Under the pieces are notes generated by a model. That model had not been told where the DNA came from and ran no database searches. It saw only the letters and a program-made list of their open reading frames with translations. Shown in pieces: positions 13,201-21,499 of a DNA stretch of 64,000 nt. The position numbers and the translations under genes were made by a program. Numbering within the stretch: the stretch's first letter is position 1; each line of letters starts with the position of its first letter. Where the stretch lies: contig OX235279.1 in assembly GCA_944472155.2 (NCBI GenBank), positions 146,714,199-146,778,198 on the forward strand, written 5' to 3'. The stretch is from Trichobilharzia szidati (lineage: Eukaryota > Platyhelminthes > Trematoda > Strigeidida > Schistosomatidae).

Positions 13201-16200
13201 CAAAAGGAATCTGGAATCTGTGGGTCTATTCAACAATATTAATATCAGAAATTCAAAATTACCTCAATAGTGTCGTTAAACAGCTATACAGTCAAGGTTA
13301 TTTTCTAAGTACGAAAACGAGTATTTAGAATCGAACAGAATAGTCCTAACAAGGTGGGATTATAAACTCTGTTCACAATAATCAAACACCAATACTTCTC
13401 TCACACCGTCCAAGGTCAAAATGGCCTTGACTCATTCAAACAAACTAGCAACGTAAAGCAACACATTACAAAAAAGGGTTTTCAGGTGCAGGATCTTGAC
13501 GTCTTTAACACACATATATAACATATAATTTCAAAAAACTGAATTCCTCTGCAATCGTAGAAGTTCTCAGGGGAAATGTAACTTGAAACCGAGTGTTTCT
13601 CAAAAGAAAGGTCACTAATCCCTGAATTTTAGCGACACCTATTGCGAAGACGCTTAACGTCAATGACTAATCACACGAACTATGGAATTTCCCAAGCTTT
13701 TAAAAATACTAACCGAAAAGGAAGCTACTCAAGTCAATGGATTGTGAATTGCGAAATACACCTTCAAAAGGCATGTTACTAGACATCTAAATTGAATAAA
13801 AATCTCGAAAAGACAGCTTCTGTACCAAAGAAAGCTATCTTTATTAATCTACCATTCAAGGGTAACCAGATTATACAGTTGACAGCTCAAAGACTTCGGT
13901 CAGCCATCAAACGCACATTCTACGCCGCATCTCTTTTTCTCACATGCCGAAAATTTTCGATCCCTGTACCTACGATTAAAGGACGAAATTCTGTGGACTC
14001 TACTTCAAACTGTATCTACAAGTTCATCTGCAGCTGCGGTGACACCTATATAGGTAGAACCAACAGAATGTTCCATTGTCGTTGAAAAGAACATGTTCCA
14101 AAATGGTTACTAAATCATATAGAAAATCCCAATGCGAGTAATCTGAATAGAAATCCAGCATCACCCATTGCAAAACACTTATTAATTAACGTCAGGCCAC
14201 AAAATCAATATTAATGACTGTTACACAATTATTTCACATAACTCTAATTCAAGGTTGGTGATTGAAGGTGATGGAAGCACTTTGGGCTAATCACATACAG
14301 CCTAAACTGTGTGTACAAAAAACAATTGACTTCAACCTTCGCCAACCATGTACTGACTACTTGACCTATTTAAATATGATTGGTCATTAGTATGTACTTT
14401 TGTTGTTTTATATAACTGAGTAATTGTCATGAACTTTATTTTATTATTGTTAACCATGCTAGTTGTAAAGCAGTTGTAAAGCAACTACGAAATGACGATA
14501 TCATCTCGCGAAATTTGTCTTCTAAATGCCTTATTCAAATTTATCAAAGGGACTAATTGTTTTAATTAAAATAAGACAGAATATTCCATGCTATCAAATA
14601 AGCTTGTTGTAAAGGTTCTTCTTCATTTAACCTTTTTTTTGTTGTGTTCTTTTCTATTTCAGCTTATTTTTCGTAAACTTGCTGATGTCAGACGGGAATA
14701 TGAACTGGCTGAACATCGTAAAGCAGACAACGCTCTGTCTAGTCTGCGTGCAGACCATCCCGTCAGACGTATGATTCACAAATTCCGTCGGATAGGCACG
14801 CATAATCAGTCGACAAATGATTCTCCAGTCGGTAGTGGCGGTGGCGGTGGCGGTGGAGGCGGGGGTGGAAGTGGTATCGGTGGCCTAACTGACAGTGAAA
14901 TTATGCGTATAAGTCGTAAATCAATAACACTAGGCGATTATGATGATTTCGGTAAAGAATTTGATTACACTGTGAAAAGTGAAGATAAACAAAGAAGTCA
15001 AAGTAAAGGGGAAAGTCCTAGTTCGTCAACTGTCAACAGTAATAACAATAATACAACAACAACTACTCATAATAATAATAGTAACAATAATAATAATAAC
15101 GGCAATAGTAATGCGGTAAGTGCATTGGATGAAATCGCCTCTAGATGGGGTAAACGTATGGAGTTGAAAGGCAATAAGACCAATAATAATTCCACTGCAA
15201 TTCAACAATCTCATCCAACTAATAATAAGGATTCAGCAAGTAACGAGAATAATAATAGTTATACGCCTGCAACCAGTAGTAGCAGTAACAGTAATACAAA
15301 CACATCCAAGTCACTGTTACAATCCAAATGGGGCAGTCTAATGAAATCATCAACAATCCAAGAAGAACAGGATCAACAGCATCAAAGTAAACCGAAACGT
15401 GTATCCAATACCACTACTACTACTACTACAGCAGCGGTGAAAAAACGAAGTATTCAAGTGGGAGAAGTAGACGTGGAGAAAGAGGAGGACAGCTTAGGAA
15501 TAAGAAAGTCACTCTTGGATAATCAGTCGAAAATGATAGAAGAACGCTTCAGAAAACTGGAATTATCCAATGATACAATATTAGAGTGTTTAATAAAAAT
15601 GCAAGATGAATTAAAATCAGAATTGGGCAATTTAATGAATCGTATGAACAGTATTGATGATAGAGTAGCTCAACTGGTTTCAACTATTGAAAGTAGGACT
15701 GCACAAGATGATGAAATTCGTCAAGAATTGAAGCATTCTCAGCAGAAACAGCAGCAGCAACAACAACAAGATAAGTTACAGAATCAAAAAAGTCAAAGTA
15801 CAAAATTTCTTAAAACGATATTCACACCACCATCATTATCATCTACTGCTGCTGCTGCTGCTGAGTCACCTACCTCTTTAAAATCCCGCCGTACTTCCAA
15901 TCTAACGAGTTCTAACAAAATTCACCCATTAGAATATTCGATCGATTCAAAATTCAGTCACCAGCACCATCACCATCAACAGCAGCAGCAACAACAACTG
16001 GATAGGCGATTAAAACAAGGATCCTACCAACAAAGTAAAGTTGAACGAGATCTGTTTAATTTGAATAAAATCGATGCGTATGGTACACAGTCAAGGCGTA
16101 GTCCACCAAGACAACGTATATCACAATTCTATAAACAGTATTCAGGTGAAACAGACAGTCAGTTAGAGCCTTTATCCACTGAAAGTGAATCATCACTTCA

Positions 16201-17038
16201 GTCAAATGAACAAATCAGTATGCATAATCTTCCTTCACAGATTATCTCCCCTAGATATAAACACACACCTCATTATCAAGTACATCCATCTATACCATTA
16301 ACTAATTTCTGTTCTGTTTCCCTGCCAACATCAATTACTGAAATGAAGAGTGCGCGATCCTCTGTGCCCACAGAATACAGATTATCTCTGCCATCAGGAG
16401 ATGCTGAGAATTTTTTATTTCAAACACTTCATTCACCACATGTTGATTTCAGTGTTGAAATGCATTCGTGTCGAAATCCTTTCATTTCAAATGTTAGCGT
16501 ATCTGCTGAAAATGTTTCTACACATGTTACATGTCACAGTGTAACAACAAGTTCACAAGCACTAAAATTACCACGCTTAGTTGTATCAGAAAGTCTGTTA
16601 CACCAACCATCGAGTAATTTGTTGGTTACTCCGTCTGGAAGGACAACACTCTTCTCAGATACAAATCTATTCTCACCTACTACTACCACTGTGCCTAATT
16701 CGTATATTACTCCTACTACGACTACTACAGATAACTATCAGACGTTTGTAAATCCATGGAATCTTCTTGGCAGTGTATCACTGTCAGATACAATGTCCAC
16801 TGAGCAAACAAAATTATTTGTACCAGACACTTCAATAATGACAACAACAACATCAACAATAACGCCAATAGCATCAATATCATCTAGCCAACAACACAGC
16901 ATTTCACAGCACACACCATCTTCATTCACCCACAGAACTGCAACAACGCCTACTAGTAGTAATAATAGCAGTAATAATAACAATAACAACAGTGCTAAAC
17001 AGCGCACTTCTAGGGATTTCACTCTGACTAAACAATAA
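3219..17038 (+). CDS. EAG-type (KCNH1/5-like) voltage-gated K+ channel, 3' part, five exons
   Basis: Partial gene; joining 3219-3360, 5512-5711, 8272-8524, 11137-11336 and 14663-17038 gives 3171 bases (1056 residues plus stop) in one frame, with GT/AG at every junction. The encoded part begins in the pore loop, with the selectivity filter SIGFGN, the GFGN form typical of EAG/ERG channels. S6 and the motif [13 protein letters not shown] follow, then the C-linker, a cyclic-nucleotide-binding homology domain, and a post-domain basic segment [12 protein letters not shown] that matches EAG rather than ERG or ELK in my reading. By family knowledge the product is a plasma-membrane tetrameric delayed-rectifier subunit active in nerve and muscle. 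The PAS/Cap region and S1 to S5 must lie upstream of the window; I saw no further exon between 1 and 3218. All introns are full of repeats. The family call is very firm; the choice within KCNH1/5 is firm but made by eye. Confidence 0.93.
3470..3640 (+). mobile_element. PLE-b fragment
   Basis: The reading [20 protein letters not shown] followed by AGI matches VFPYREGISETLCRILNNAG at 59215-59275 of the PLE-b copy. A CCAA repeat (3586-3605) interrupts before the GIY-YIG part. Confidence 0.5.
3690..4062 (+). mobile_element. RTE-A LINE, 3' end fragment
   Basis: The segment starts with [12 protein letters not shown], as at 62570, and carries the noncoding tail with GACATGGAGGAGATCGTG. It ends GTTGAAGCCCTATATTCCAC and AAGGGAATAATAATAAT. 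It sits 330 bases after the donor of EAG exon a. Confidence 0.75.
4063..5511. other. EAG intron sequence, mostly unassigned
   Basis: It contains an AT repeat (4379-4395). A purine tract followed by TGATATGG near 5175-5190 resembles a polypurine tract next to an LTR start, but I cannot define an LTR element. No exon was seen. Confidence 0.35.
5512..5711 (+). CDS. EAG channel exon b: S6 end and C-linker
   Basis: The acceptor CTTCAAG completes an Ala codon with the last base of the previous exon, giving MLIGA then [20 protein letters not shown]. The exon continues through the C-linker ([21 protein letters not shown]) and ends at AAG|GTGAGT in phase 0. The in-frame ATG at 5502 lies before the splice site and is not a start codon. 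Confidence 0.92.
5757..5955 (-). repeat. SINE-3 copy
   Basis: On the - strand there is a tRNA-like head with GTGGCACAGTGGTTAG (A box) and GGGGTTCGATCCCC (B box). The body follows (TATGGTCGGCCTGC, AATTTGGGCTACCGATATCA, CCATACCTGTACCAG, GGTGTGGAATCAAGCTGTAA) and ends in an A-rich tail. It matches 35344-35535. The A tail lies about 45 bases downstream of the exon b donor, antisense to the gene. Confidence 0.75.
5956..7757. other. EAG intron, nothing recognised
   Basis: Unassigned AT-rich intron. Small open frames here show no domain I know. Confidence 0.4.
7758..8115 (-). mobile_element. RTE-A LINE, 3' end fragment
   Basis: On the - strand the element ends TAGAGCTCTATGTTCCACTA then GGAACTTGGGGGAATAAATA, the RTE-A tail. 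Upstream of that come GGAGGAGATCG and GGTGACACGGAGGAGATC blocks as in the other copies. It is followed by a TA repeat (7761-7777). Confidence 0.7.
8272..8524 (+). CDS. EAG channel exon c: C-linker end and CNBHD first half
   Basis: The acceptor TTTTTTAAG precedes [19 protein letters not shown]. The rest encodes the helices and early beta strands of the cyclic-nucleotide-binding homology domain: [51 protein letters not shown]. It ends TTGG|GTAAGT in phase 1. As in other EAG channels, the domain fold is kept; in that family it does not bind cyclic nucleotide well. Confidence 0.93.
8525..8865. other. EAG intron, nothing recognised
   Basis: Plain intron between exon c and a SINE-1 copy. Confidence 0.4.
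8877..9033 (+). repeat. SINE-1 copy with 11-base target duplication
   Basis: tRNA-like head with B box GGGGTTCAATCCCC, then CGCTAAGCCACTAATAAGAC, then the tail CTTGAAGTCCTATGTTCCAC and GTGAAGGAATAAAAAA. AGTCGTTGTAC is repeated exactly at 8866-8876 and 9034-9044. The middle of the body is deleted compared with the copy at 50800. Confidence 0.88.
9045..11136. other. EAG intron, mostly unassigned
   Basis: Contains a pure TAA repeat (10258-10298). No element or exon recognised. Confidence 0.45.
10258..10298. repeat. (TAA)n microsatellite
   Basis: About 13 uninterrupted TAA units, seen directly. Confidence 0.95.
11137..11336 (+). CDS. EAG channel exon d: CNBHD second half
   Basis: The acceptor TTTTCAAG joins to give [15 protein letters not shown], the loop that in true cyclic-nucleotide sites holds the phosphate. 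It continues [20 protein letters not shown] and [19 protein letters not shown]. It ends ACACGG|GTAAGT in phase 0. The short TYDLKTR stretch lines up with the EAG intrinsic-ligand strand, which is commonly YNLR in relatives, so here Asp replaces Asn. Confidence 0.92.
11366..11606 (-). repeat. SINE-1 copy
   Basis: Antisense to the gene. From its head on the - strand: GTCGGTGGCATAGCGGTTAG, GGTTCGATCCCCGG, CCTCGCTAAGCCAG, GGTTGGGCATGAGGCTAGC, CAGAAACTTCAAGCC, then AAGCCCTATGTTCCATTGGG and a short T/A-rich end. It lies about 30 bases after the donor of EAG exon d. Confidence 0.85.
11612..11960 (-). mobile_element. RTE-A LINE, 3' end fragment
   Basis: On the - strand it ends GAAGCCCTGTGTTCCACTGG then GAAATCAAGGGAACAATCAT, followed by an AAT-rich tail. 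Upstream it has the GGAGGAGATCGTGTGAGGAG block. It abuts the SINE-1 head, so one of the two may have landed next to the other's tail. Confidence 0.65.
11961..12689. other. EAG intron, nothing recognised
   Basis: Unassigned intron sequence. Confidence 0.4.
12690..12890 (+). repeat. SM-alpha-like SINE with hammerhead relic
   Basis: The 3' part GTCTTGGATTCCACTGCTAG then CCACCATCCACAAAATAATA agrees with the SM-alpha satellite/SINE of schistosomes as I remember it. Before it, 12799-12860 reads CAGATGAAGAG, CCAGATG, AGACGAAA, TTCTA, GTC. Compared with the hammerhead core C-U-G-A-N-G-A, U4 is A here. The rest of the core, GAAA and GTC are kept, but stem II is weak. A TGGCCTAATAGGT A-box-like stretch lies upstream. 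Confidence 0.65.
12891..13754. other. EAG intron, nothing recognised
   Basis: Possibly decayed Penelope sequence toward its 3' end, but not readable. Confidence 0.35.
13755..14480 (+). mobile_element. PLE-a fragment with GIY-YIG endonuclease
   Basis: The reading [40 protein letters not shown], then [15 protein letters not shown] is the linker and GIY-YIG nuclease of a Penelope-like element. A TGA after CR at 14083 breaks the frame, then [13 protein letters not shown] and SPIAKHL follow. The C-terminal motif [14 protein letters not shown] comes at about 14300. The RT domain is missing. It ends about 180 bases before the EAG last exon. Confidence 0.82.
14663..17038 (+). CDS. EAG channel last exon: long cytosolic C-terminal tail
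   Basis: The acceptor TTTCTATTTCAG is followed by [20 protein letters not shown]. The exon encodes 791 residues and ends with TAA at 17036-17038. After the conserved start come a 12- to 13-residue Gly run (about 14831-14869), acidic and Ser/Asn-rich stretches, Thr, Gln and His runs, and a likely coiled coil at about 15490-15720 ([20 protein letters not shown] then [18 protein letters not shown]). The coiled coil fits the C-terminal assembly domain of EAG channels. The following 430 or so residues are Ser/Thr/Gln-rich and unlike any domain I know. The ATG at 14588 is intronic and precedes the splice acceptor. Confidence 0.92.
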   Translation, partial: LIFRKLADVRREYELAEHRKADNALSSLRADHPVRRMIHKFRRIGTHNQSTNDSPVGSGGGGGGGGGGGSGIGGLTDSEIMRISRKSITLGDYDDFGKEFDYTVKSEDKQRSQSKGESPSSSTVNSNNNNTTTTTHNNNSNNNNNNGNSNAVSALDEIASRWGKRMELKGNKTNNNSTAIQQSHPTNNKDSASNENNNSYTPATSSSSNSNTNTSKSLLQSKWGSLMKSSTIQEEQDQQHQSKPKRVSNTTTTTTTAAVKKRSIQVGEVDVEKEEDSLGIRKSLLDNQSKMIEERFRKLELSNDTILECLIKMQDELKSELGNLMNRMNSIDDRVAQLVSTIESRTAQDDEIRQELKHSQQKQQQQQQQDKLQNQKSQSTKFLKTIFTPPSLSSTAAAAAESPTSLKSRRTSNLTSSNKIHPLEYSIDSKFSHQHHHHQQQQQQQLDRRLKQGSYQQSKVERDLFNLNKIDAYGTQSRRSPPRQRISQFYKQYSGETDSQLEPLSTESESSLQSNEQISMHNLPSQIISPRYKHTPHYQVHPSIPLTNFCSVSLPTSITEMKSARSSVPTEYRLSLPSGDAENFLFQTLHSPHVDFSVEMHSCRNPFISNVSVSAENVSTHVTCHSVTTSSQALKLPRLVVSESLLHQPSSNLLVTPSGRTTLFSDTNLFSPTTTTVPNSYITPTTTTTDNYQTFVNPWNLLGSVSLSDTMSTEQTKLFVPDTSIMTTTTSTITPIASISSSQQHSISQHTPSSFTHRTATTPTSSNNSSNNNNNNSAKQRTSRDFTLTKQ

Positions 17039-17260
17039 ATATATTTTTGTGTTTTTTTTATTACCCACTGCCCAGTCCTCCCCCCCCCAACCAACTATTC
17101 AAAAATTCCATGTAATAATGAAGCGTCAAATTAGTCACAGAACAGAAGTGCATAAATACATATATTATCATTTGTTCAACATTCAACGCACATACACACA
17201 CACACACACATACAAACATATACTCACATAAACATCCAATCATCCCTATATGACGATAAT

Positions 17261-17266
17261 AATAAA
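17261..17266 (+). promoter_or_regulatory. Candidate polyadenylation signal of the EAG gene
   Basis: AATAAA occurs 223 bases after the stop codon. Another lies at 17471-17476. Which is used cannot be told from the sequence; the 3' UTR also holds a poly-C run near 17083 and a CA repeat. Confidence 0.35.
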
Positions 17267-17566
17267 AATATCTTTCAAAATACAATGTGAATGAATTTCA
17301 ATGAATAGGTGTACAAACCGTCATGCAAACCAGACAAAAAGATTAATATAGAGCAGATTTTTTGAACGGAGGACCACCGACAATTTTACTAGGATTTTGT
17401 GTTTCACACAAGCTAGAGAGACAGAGAAATAACAACAGCAACTACAACAACAACAAAAGAGTACAGATAAAATAAAATATCGAAATTGTACATATTATCT
17501 AGTGAAATTTTATTTTAAATCTTTAAAAAAAATATTTGAAATCTTATTGATGACTTTTGTTAAGCT

Positions 17567-17600
17567 ATACTACTACTACTACTACCACTACTACTACTAC
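17567..17600. repeat. (TAC)n microsatellite
   Basis: Eleven or so TAC units with one C substitution. Confidence 0.9.
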
Positions 17601-17605
17601 AACTA

Positions 17606-17815
17606 AAGGTGGGAAGCTACAGGCTTGGAGTTTCTGTAGAAGTGGTGATTACTTTTACAGGATGGGGTTGCTAGCCTCATGCTCAACCTTCTCTCTTTAC
17701 CAGTCGTATTAGTGGCTTAACGAGGTAAAGGAGTGCGTTGGTTGCTGGGGATCGAACCCCGGACCATGTGCATGGTCAGCGAGCGTCCTAACCACTGTGC
17801 CACCGACGTACTATT
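17606..17815 (-). repeat. SINE-1 copy
   Basis: The - strand carries GTCGGTGGCACAGTGGTTAG, the B box GGGGTTCGATCCCC, CCTCGTTAAGCCACTAATAC and the body to CAGAAACTCCAAGCC. Its 3' tail is lost where it meets the TAC repeat. Confidence 0.82.
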
Positions 17816-18829
17816 TAGGTTGTAATACATTATAATAATTAAGTCGTGTACAACTGTACTGAGCACTCTTGATTCCCGTAAGCACTTGGAAATCGCTTAT
17901 GTCAATCATAGGAATGTTTGCTAGTCAAATGGAGAAGACTGTAACACAAGGGGTCTTTTAAGGTCTGAGCCCATTAGTGCTCTTAATTGAGCTAACGAAT
18001 GTCAACCAGGTTTCTTTTAAGAACACGATATTCAGCGTAGCGTAGAGACTCATTTCAACGAGCTGTACAGTCGTATAAACACATACATGTATGTGGTTTT
18101 TAGGAAACTATATATCCTGCGGTAATAATGTTAAATGCGTTAAGAATGTTTGCAATTATAATCATAGTTCATTGTCAAGTAATACAGTAAATAATGTCAT
18201 GTATAGAGTTGTTCGAATAAATATATGGATGTTGGAAAGCCATGTAATATTATAGGATTAGTGAACGATCACAACACTAAGTAACATGATACGAAATTTG
18301 CTAAGATATAATTTAATATTGCGAAGCAACTTGCCATTTAAAATAATAAATGCGACAAAGAGGAAGTTGAAGGTGAGAAGAGGAAGAAGACGAGTCGTAG
18401 TAATGAGGAAAAGGTGCATAGATCAAATCAACAAAATGGAAAATAAATAAACAAACAAACAAGTGAAAGAGCGTTCAGTGAAGAGTTACTCTTTTCAGCA
18501 ATATCATTCTCTAGCTATACAATCGCATATATACATTTAGTAAGCTGTTCTAGCGACAAAAGAGGTGTTATTACAAGCGTAAATTTTAGATAACAAAAGA
18601 CGCGTAAATGAGGTAGACATTGAAATAAAATTAGGCAAATGAAGTGACGTAATTTAACCGACGGAAATGAGTACAATTCAACTAAAATTTGAACGAGAGT
18701 CAAGTTAACAACAGTGGTATTAACGGGGCAAAAGTTTAATAGGGGTTGGGGGAGAAAATAATGCAATGAGGAAGGAAAAACAAAAGCTACGTATTCGGTG
18801 TTAAGATAGATCGGGCTCAAATTCTTTTG
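17816..18829. other. Intergenic, nothing recognised
   Basis: AT-rich DNA after the EAG gene. Confidence 0.4.
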
Positions 18830-20100
18830 AATGTGAAGTTCAGAATTTAACATGTGAATTGCCATTCCTTCCGCGGCTTTAAGGAGTTTGATTCCTACTG
18901 TTTTAGCAAGATTCTCATGTGTTCTGTAGATAACTCTGAAGTTTCTTTGTGGGTAGGTTAGTCTGGTATTCAGATTCGATCAGGTGTTCTAGGATAGAGC
19001 TGTAGGGAGACCTTTTCTCTTCTTTATAAAACCATGATGGTGAGTGTTGGATGGTACGTTCGGATAGCAAACGCTGGGTGCTGCCGACCGACCTAGCGTC
19101 ACACAAGGAGGTGGATTCGTAGATGCACATGGATGAGGCCAACAGTGGTAGCTTATCCCTCACGTTCATGTGAATCACTAGTTTTGCGGAGAAAGTTAGT
19201 CGTAGTTCAGCTGTGAAGTTTTTCTTCAGTGTGAGGCACTGGCTGTTCCTCAGTATTTCTGCCGGTGTCTCCATTGGGTTGTAGATTCAAGTAGGGACGG
19301 TTTTGGGGAGCAGAATGTGTGGGGGGTTTCAGTGGCTTAGGCTTCACTGATTTTCTGAAGGAGCGTTCTGGGTAGATATTTTCAAGGTGGATAGTTTTCA
19401 GTGTGTTCAGCTGCTCTTGCACAGTGTAGGGCAAAAAATGCTGCGAATTTTGTCTCTCAGTGGATGGATGGGGTTTCGTTTTGTATATTTATTATTATTT
19501 CCTCTAATTCCTAGAGGAACATACGGCTTCAGCCGCATGTCTCTATCGCGTTCGGTTCTCTGTCAACGTTTTCACCTGGCTTGACGTCTGCCCACATGCT
19601 TTTATCTCCTATTCATATGACCTCTTCCATGTCACTCATGGCTTCCCATTTGGGTTCCACTCGAGCGATGGCCTGAAGTGTGATGTAACTTGATGGTTTT
19701 CTCAGAGTATGGCCAATCCACCTCCATTTCTTCCTGCATATTTGTTTCATAGTCGGTTCCTGGTTGGTTTCATTGTGTATATAAAGGCACCCAACTATGA
19801 AAGTTCGTGATTTGTCCGTTCCCTGTCGGCTTTCTGTAGATGTGTCTTTCCAGTGTTCCATCTTGTTCATTTCTCAATAACTGGACGTCCAGAAAAGATA
19901 TTTTTGTGATGGACTCCTTCTCTAATCTGAGGTGGATGGCGGCTGTTGAAAATGTCCACGGTATCCTCTGAATTCTTCTCATTACCGGAGATAAACAAAG
20001 TATCGTACATGAATATCTTATCAGTCATTTCCCTTAGGTGTGTGTTTTCTAGTTTTGACATGAAAAAATCTGCAAGCAATGGGCCCAATGGTGCTATAGT
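18830..20100 (-). mobile_element. PLE-a element, interrupted by RTE-A
   Basis: From 20097 on the - strand the reading is PLLADFFMSKLENTHLREMT, then ITKISFLDVQLLRNEQDGTL and ERHIYRKPTGNGQITNFHSW, the end of a Penelope RT (the YVDD box is degraded). After the insertion it resumes as TVQEQLNTLKTIHLENIYPE, then a decayed GIY-YIG region (SMCIYESTSLCDARSVGSTQ, SSILEHLIESE) and the end motif LNSELHIQKNLSPI. Several frameshifts and stops. The nested RTE-A is at 19489-19766. Confidence 0.8.
19489..19766 (-). mobile_element. RTE-A 3' end nested in PLE-a
   Basis: The - strand reads KQICRKKWRWIGHTLRKPSS, then the tail ending GGAACTAG-like sequence and AGGAATTAGAGGAAATAATA. An imperfect 16-base duplication flanks it (19473-19488 and 19767-19782, three mismatches). 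Confidence 0.75.
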
Positions 20101-20459
20101 TATTATTACTATTAGTAGTATTGTTAGGAGTTCTTGTAGTTCTGTGGGTGAATCAAGGTGGTGTGTGCTGTTGAATGCTCGGTTGTTGACTAGATGAGAC
20201 TGTAGAGTAAAGGGAAACGAGATGGTGGGTTAGATACTAGCATATATAGGACACCGACATATTCTAACAAATATTCAAACTTTAGTTCATCCCCACTTAG
20301 GTTTAATAAGGCTTTTATATGATCGAGTCAGGAGCCCAACAAGTAAGTCTGAAGTATGTATGTGGAGGATTTCGGTGATCATTTTATTTTATGTCAAATT
20401 AATAAAGTAAAGTATCAGCAGACAAATATCTGCTTCACTCTGGCAGTATGCGCACTATG

Positions 20460-21010
20460 TAACTACAAACGCGAAATGTGGGACTTCGGTTGAACGGGGA
20501 GCAGAATTTAATATTTCGCAGTCGTCATCGTAACTACCAACTTGTGGATGACATATCCAGGCGCTTGCAGGACGAGAAGAGAGTTTCTTCAGGGTTCTGG
20601 AAAGCCTCACCTTCACCAGCGCCTCAGAGATGTATGCAAAAAGATTGCAGGAAAAAGCTCAGAAGTGAACCAGGAGATTAAAAATAATTCAGCAAATATT
20701 AGGTAAAATTGAAAGCTTGATAGATGGAAAAGAAAGCAAAAGAATATTTAGGAATTCAGAGATGGGAAAAGAAATAAAAAAGATTAAATAGAAGATATCC
20801 TACAAAAGATTTGAAGAAGTCTATATATAATTATATAAATAACAAGAAGCAGAAATTCTCCAATTGTCGAAATGATTGGAAAGACTTCATTATCGGTGGT
20901 GAAGAAAGCCATGAACTGCACACAGGATCTGTGGAGGTTGCAAGAGAATGCCAAGATAACCCGAGTAGTGTGGCTAAATCACACTGAATGCTACATTAGT
21001 AGTTAAAGTG
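20460..21010 (+). mobile_element. Possible Penelope-like N-terminal fragment
   Basis: Lys/Arg-rich coding-like readings (DDISRRLQDEKRV, then MEKKAKEYLGIQRWEK and KKSIYNYINNKKQKFSN in other frames) look like the basic N-terminal region of a Penelope ORF, with frameshifts. This is a weak call with no diagnostic domain. Confidence 0.3.
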
Positions 21011-21499
21011 GAGAAATACATTTGTCAGGTGATCAGCAGATTCCCGAAATGACAGGCTAGTGGGGCAGTCAGTGCTGAACTAACCAGCCTTGTTCTGATG
21101 AGAGTCAGTGGATGCTGGAGTATTGCTAGAAGATATTTTTCCTCTTGGACTTTCTCGGGGTCTCTGGTTGGCTTGCTACGCTAATTGTCAGTTTCAACGT
21201 GTATAACTGCGAATTATTGATTAAAATTACGGTGGTGAGCCCTAGTTTTCCACGTTTGTGGTGTAAAATTATCAGTCAGGTCAGAATTACTTCCCACTTT
21301 TCGTTAATGAATGAAGAAGTTTGGCAGTCAGCGCTGATCTTAGGCTACAAATTCTGGTATAATTGTTGCCAGTGCTCTACTGCCATCTGAATAGGAGAAT
21401 CGATGCTTAAAATTTGTCACCCATAGCTGCGCTACGTTTGGAATTTACACTATATTTTCACTCAGAATGGATCTCCTGCAACTCTGTTCAGATAATCAT
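21011..21499. other. Intergenic, nothing recognised
   Basis: No readable element. Confidence 0.4.

Larger units (their letters stand above)
17039..17605 (+). other. EAG 3' UTR and flank
   Basis: Holds a poly-C run (17083-17090), a CA repeat (17194-17210), candidate AATAAA signals and, at the end, a TAC repeat (17567-17600). Confidence 0.5.

Noticed and set aside
14588..14662. Start codon of a separate 816-residue protein at 14588
   Set aside because: A good acceptor at 14661-14662 and continuity with the EAG C-terminal motif show this part is intron; the hydrophobic start [20 protein letters not shown] is not a signal peptide.
16738..17094. Leu/Val-rich frame on the - strand within the EAG exon
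   Set aside because: It is the antisense shadow of Asn, Thr and Ser runs.
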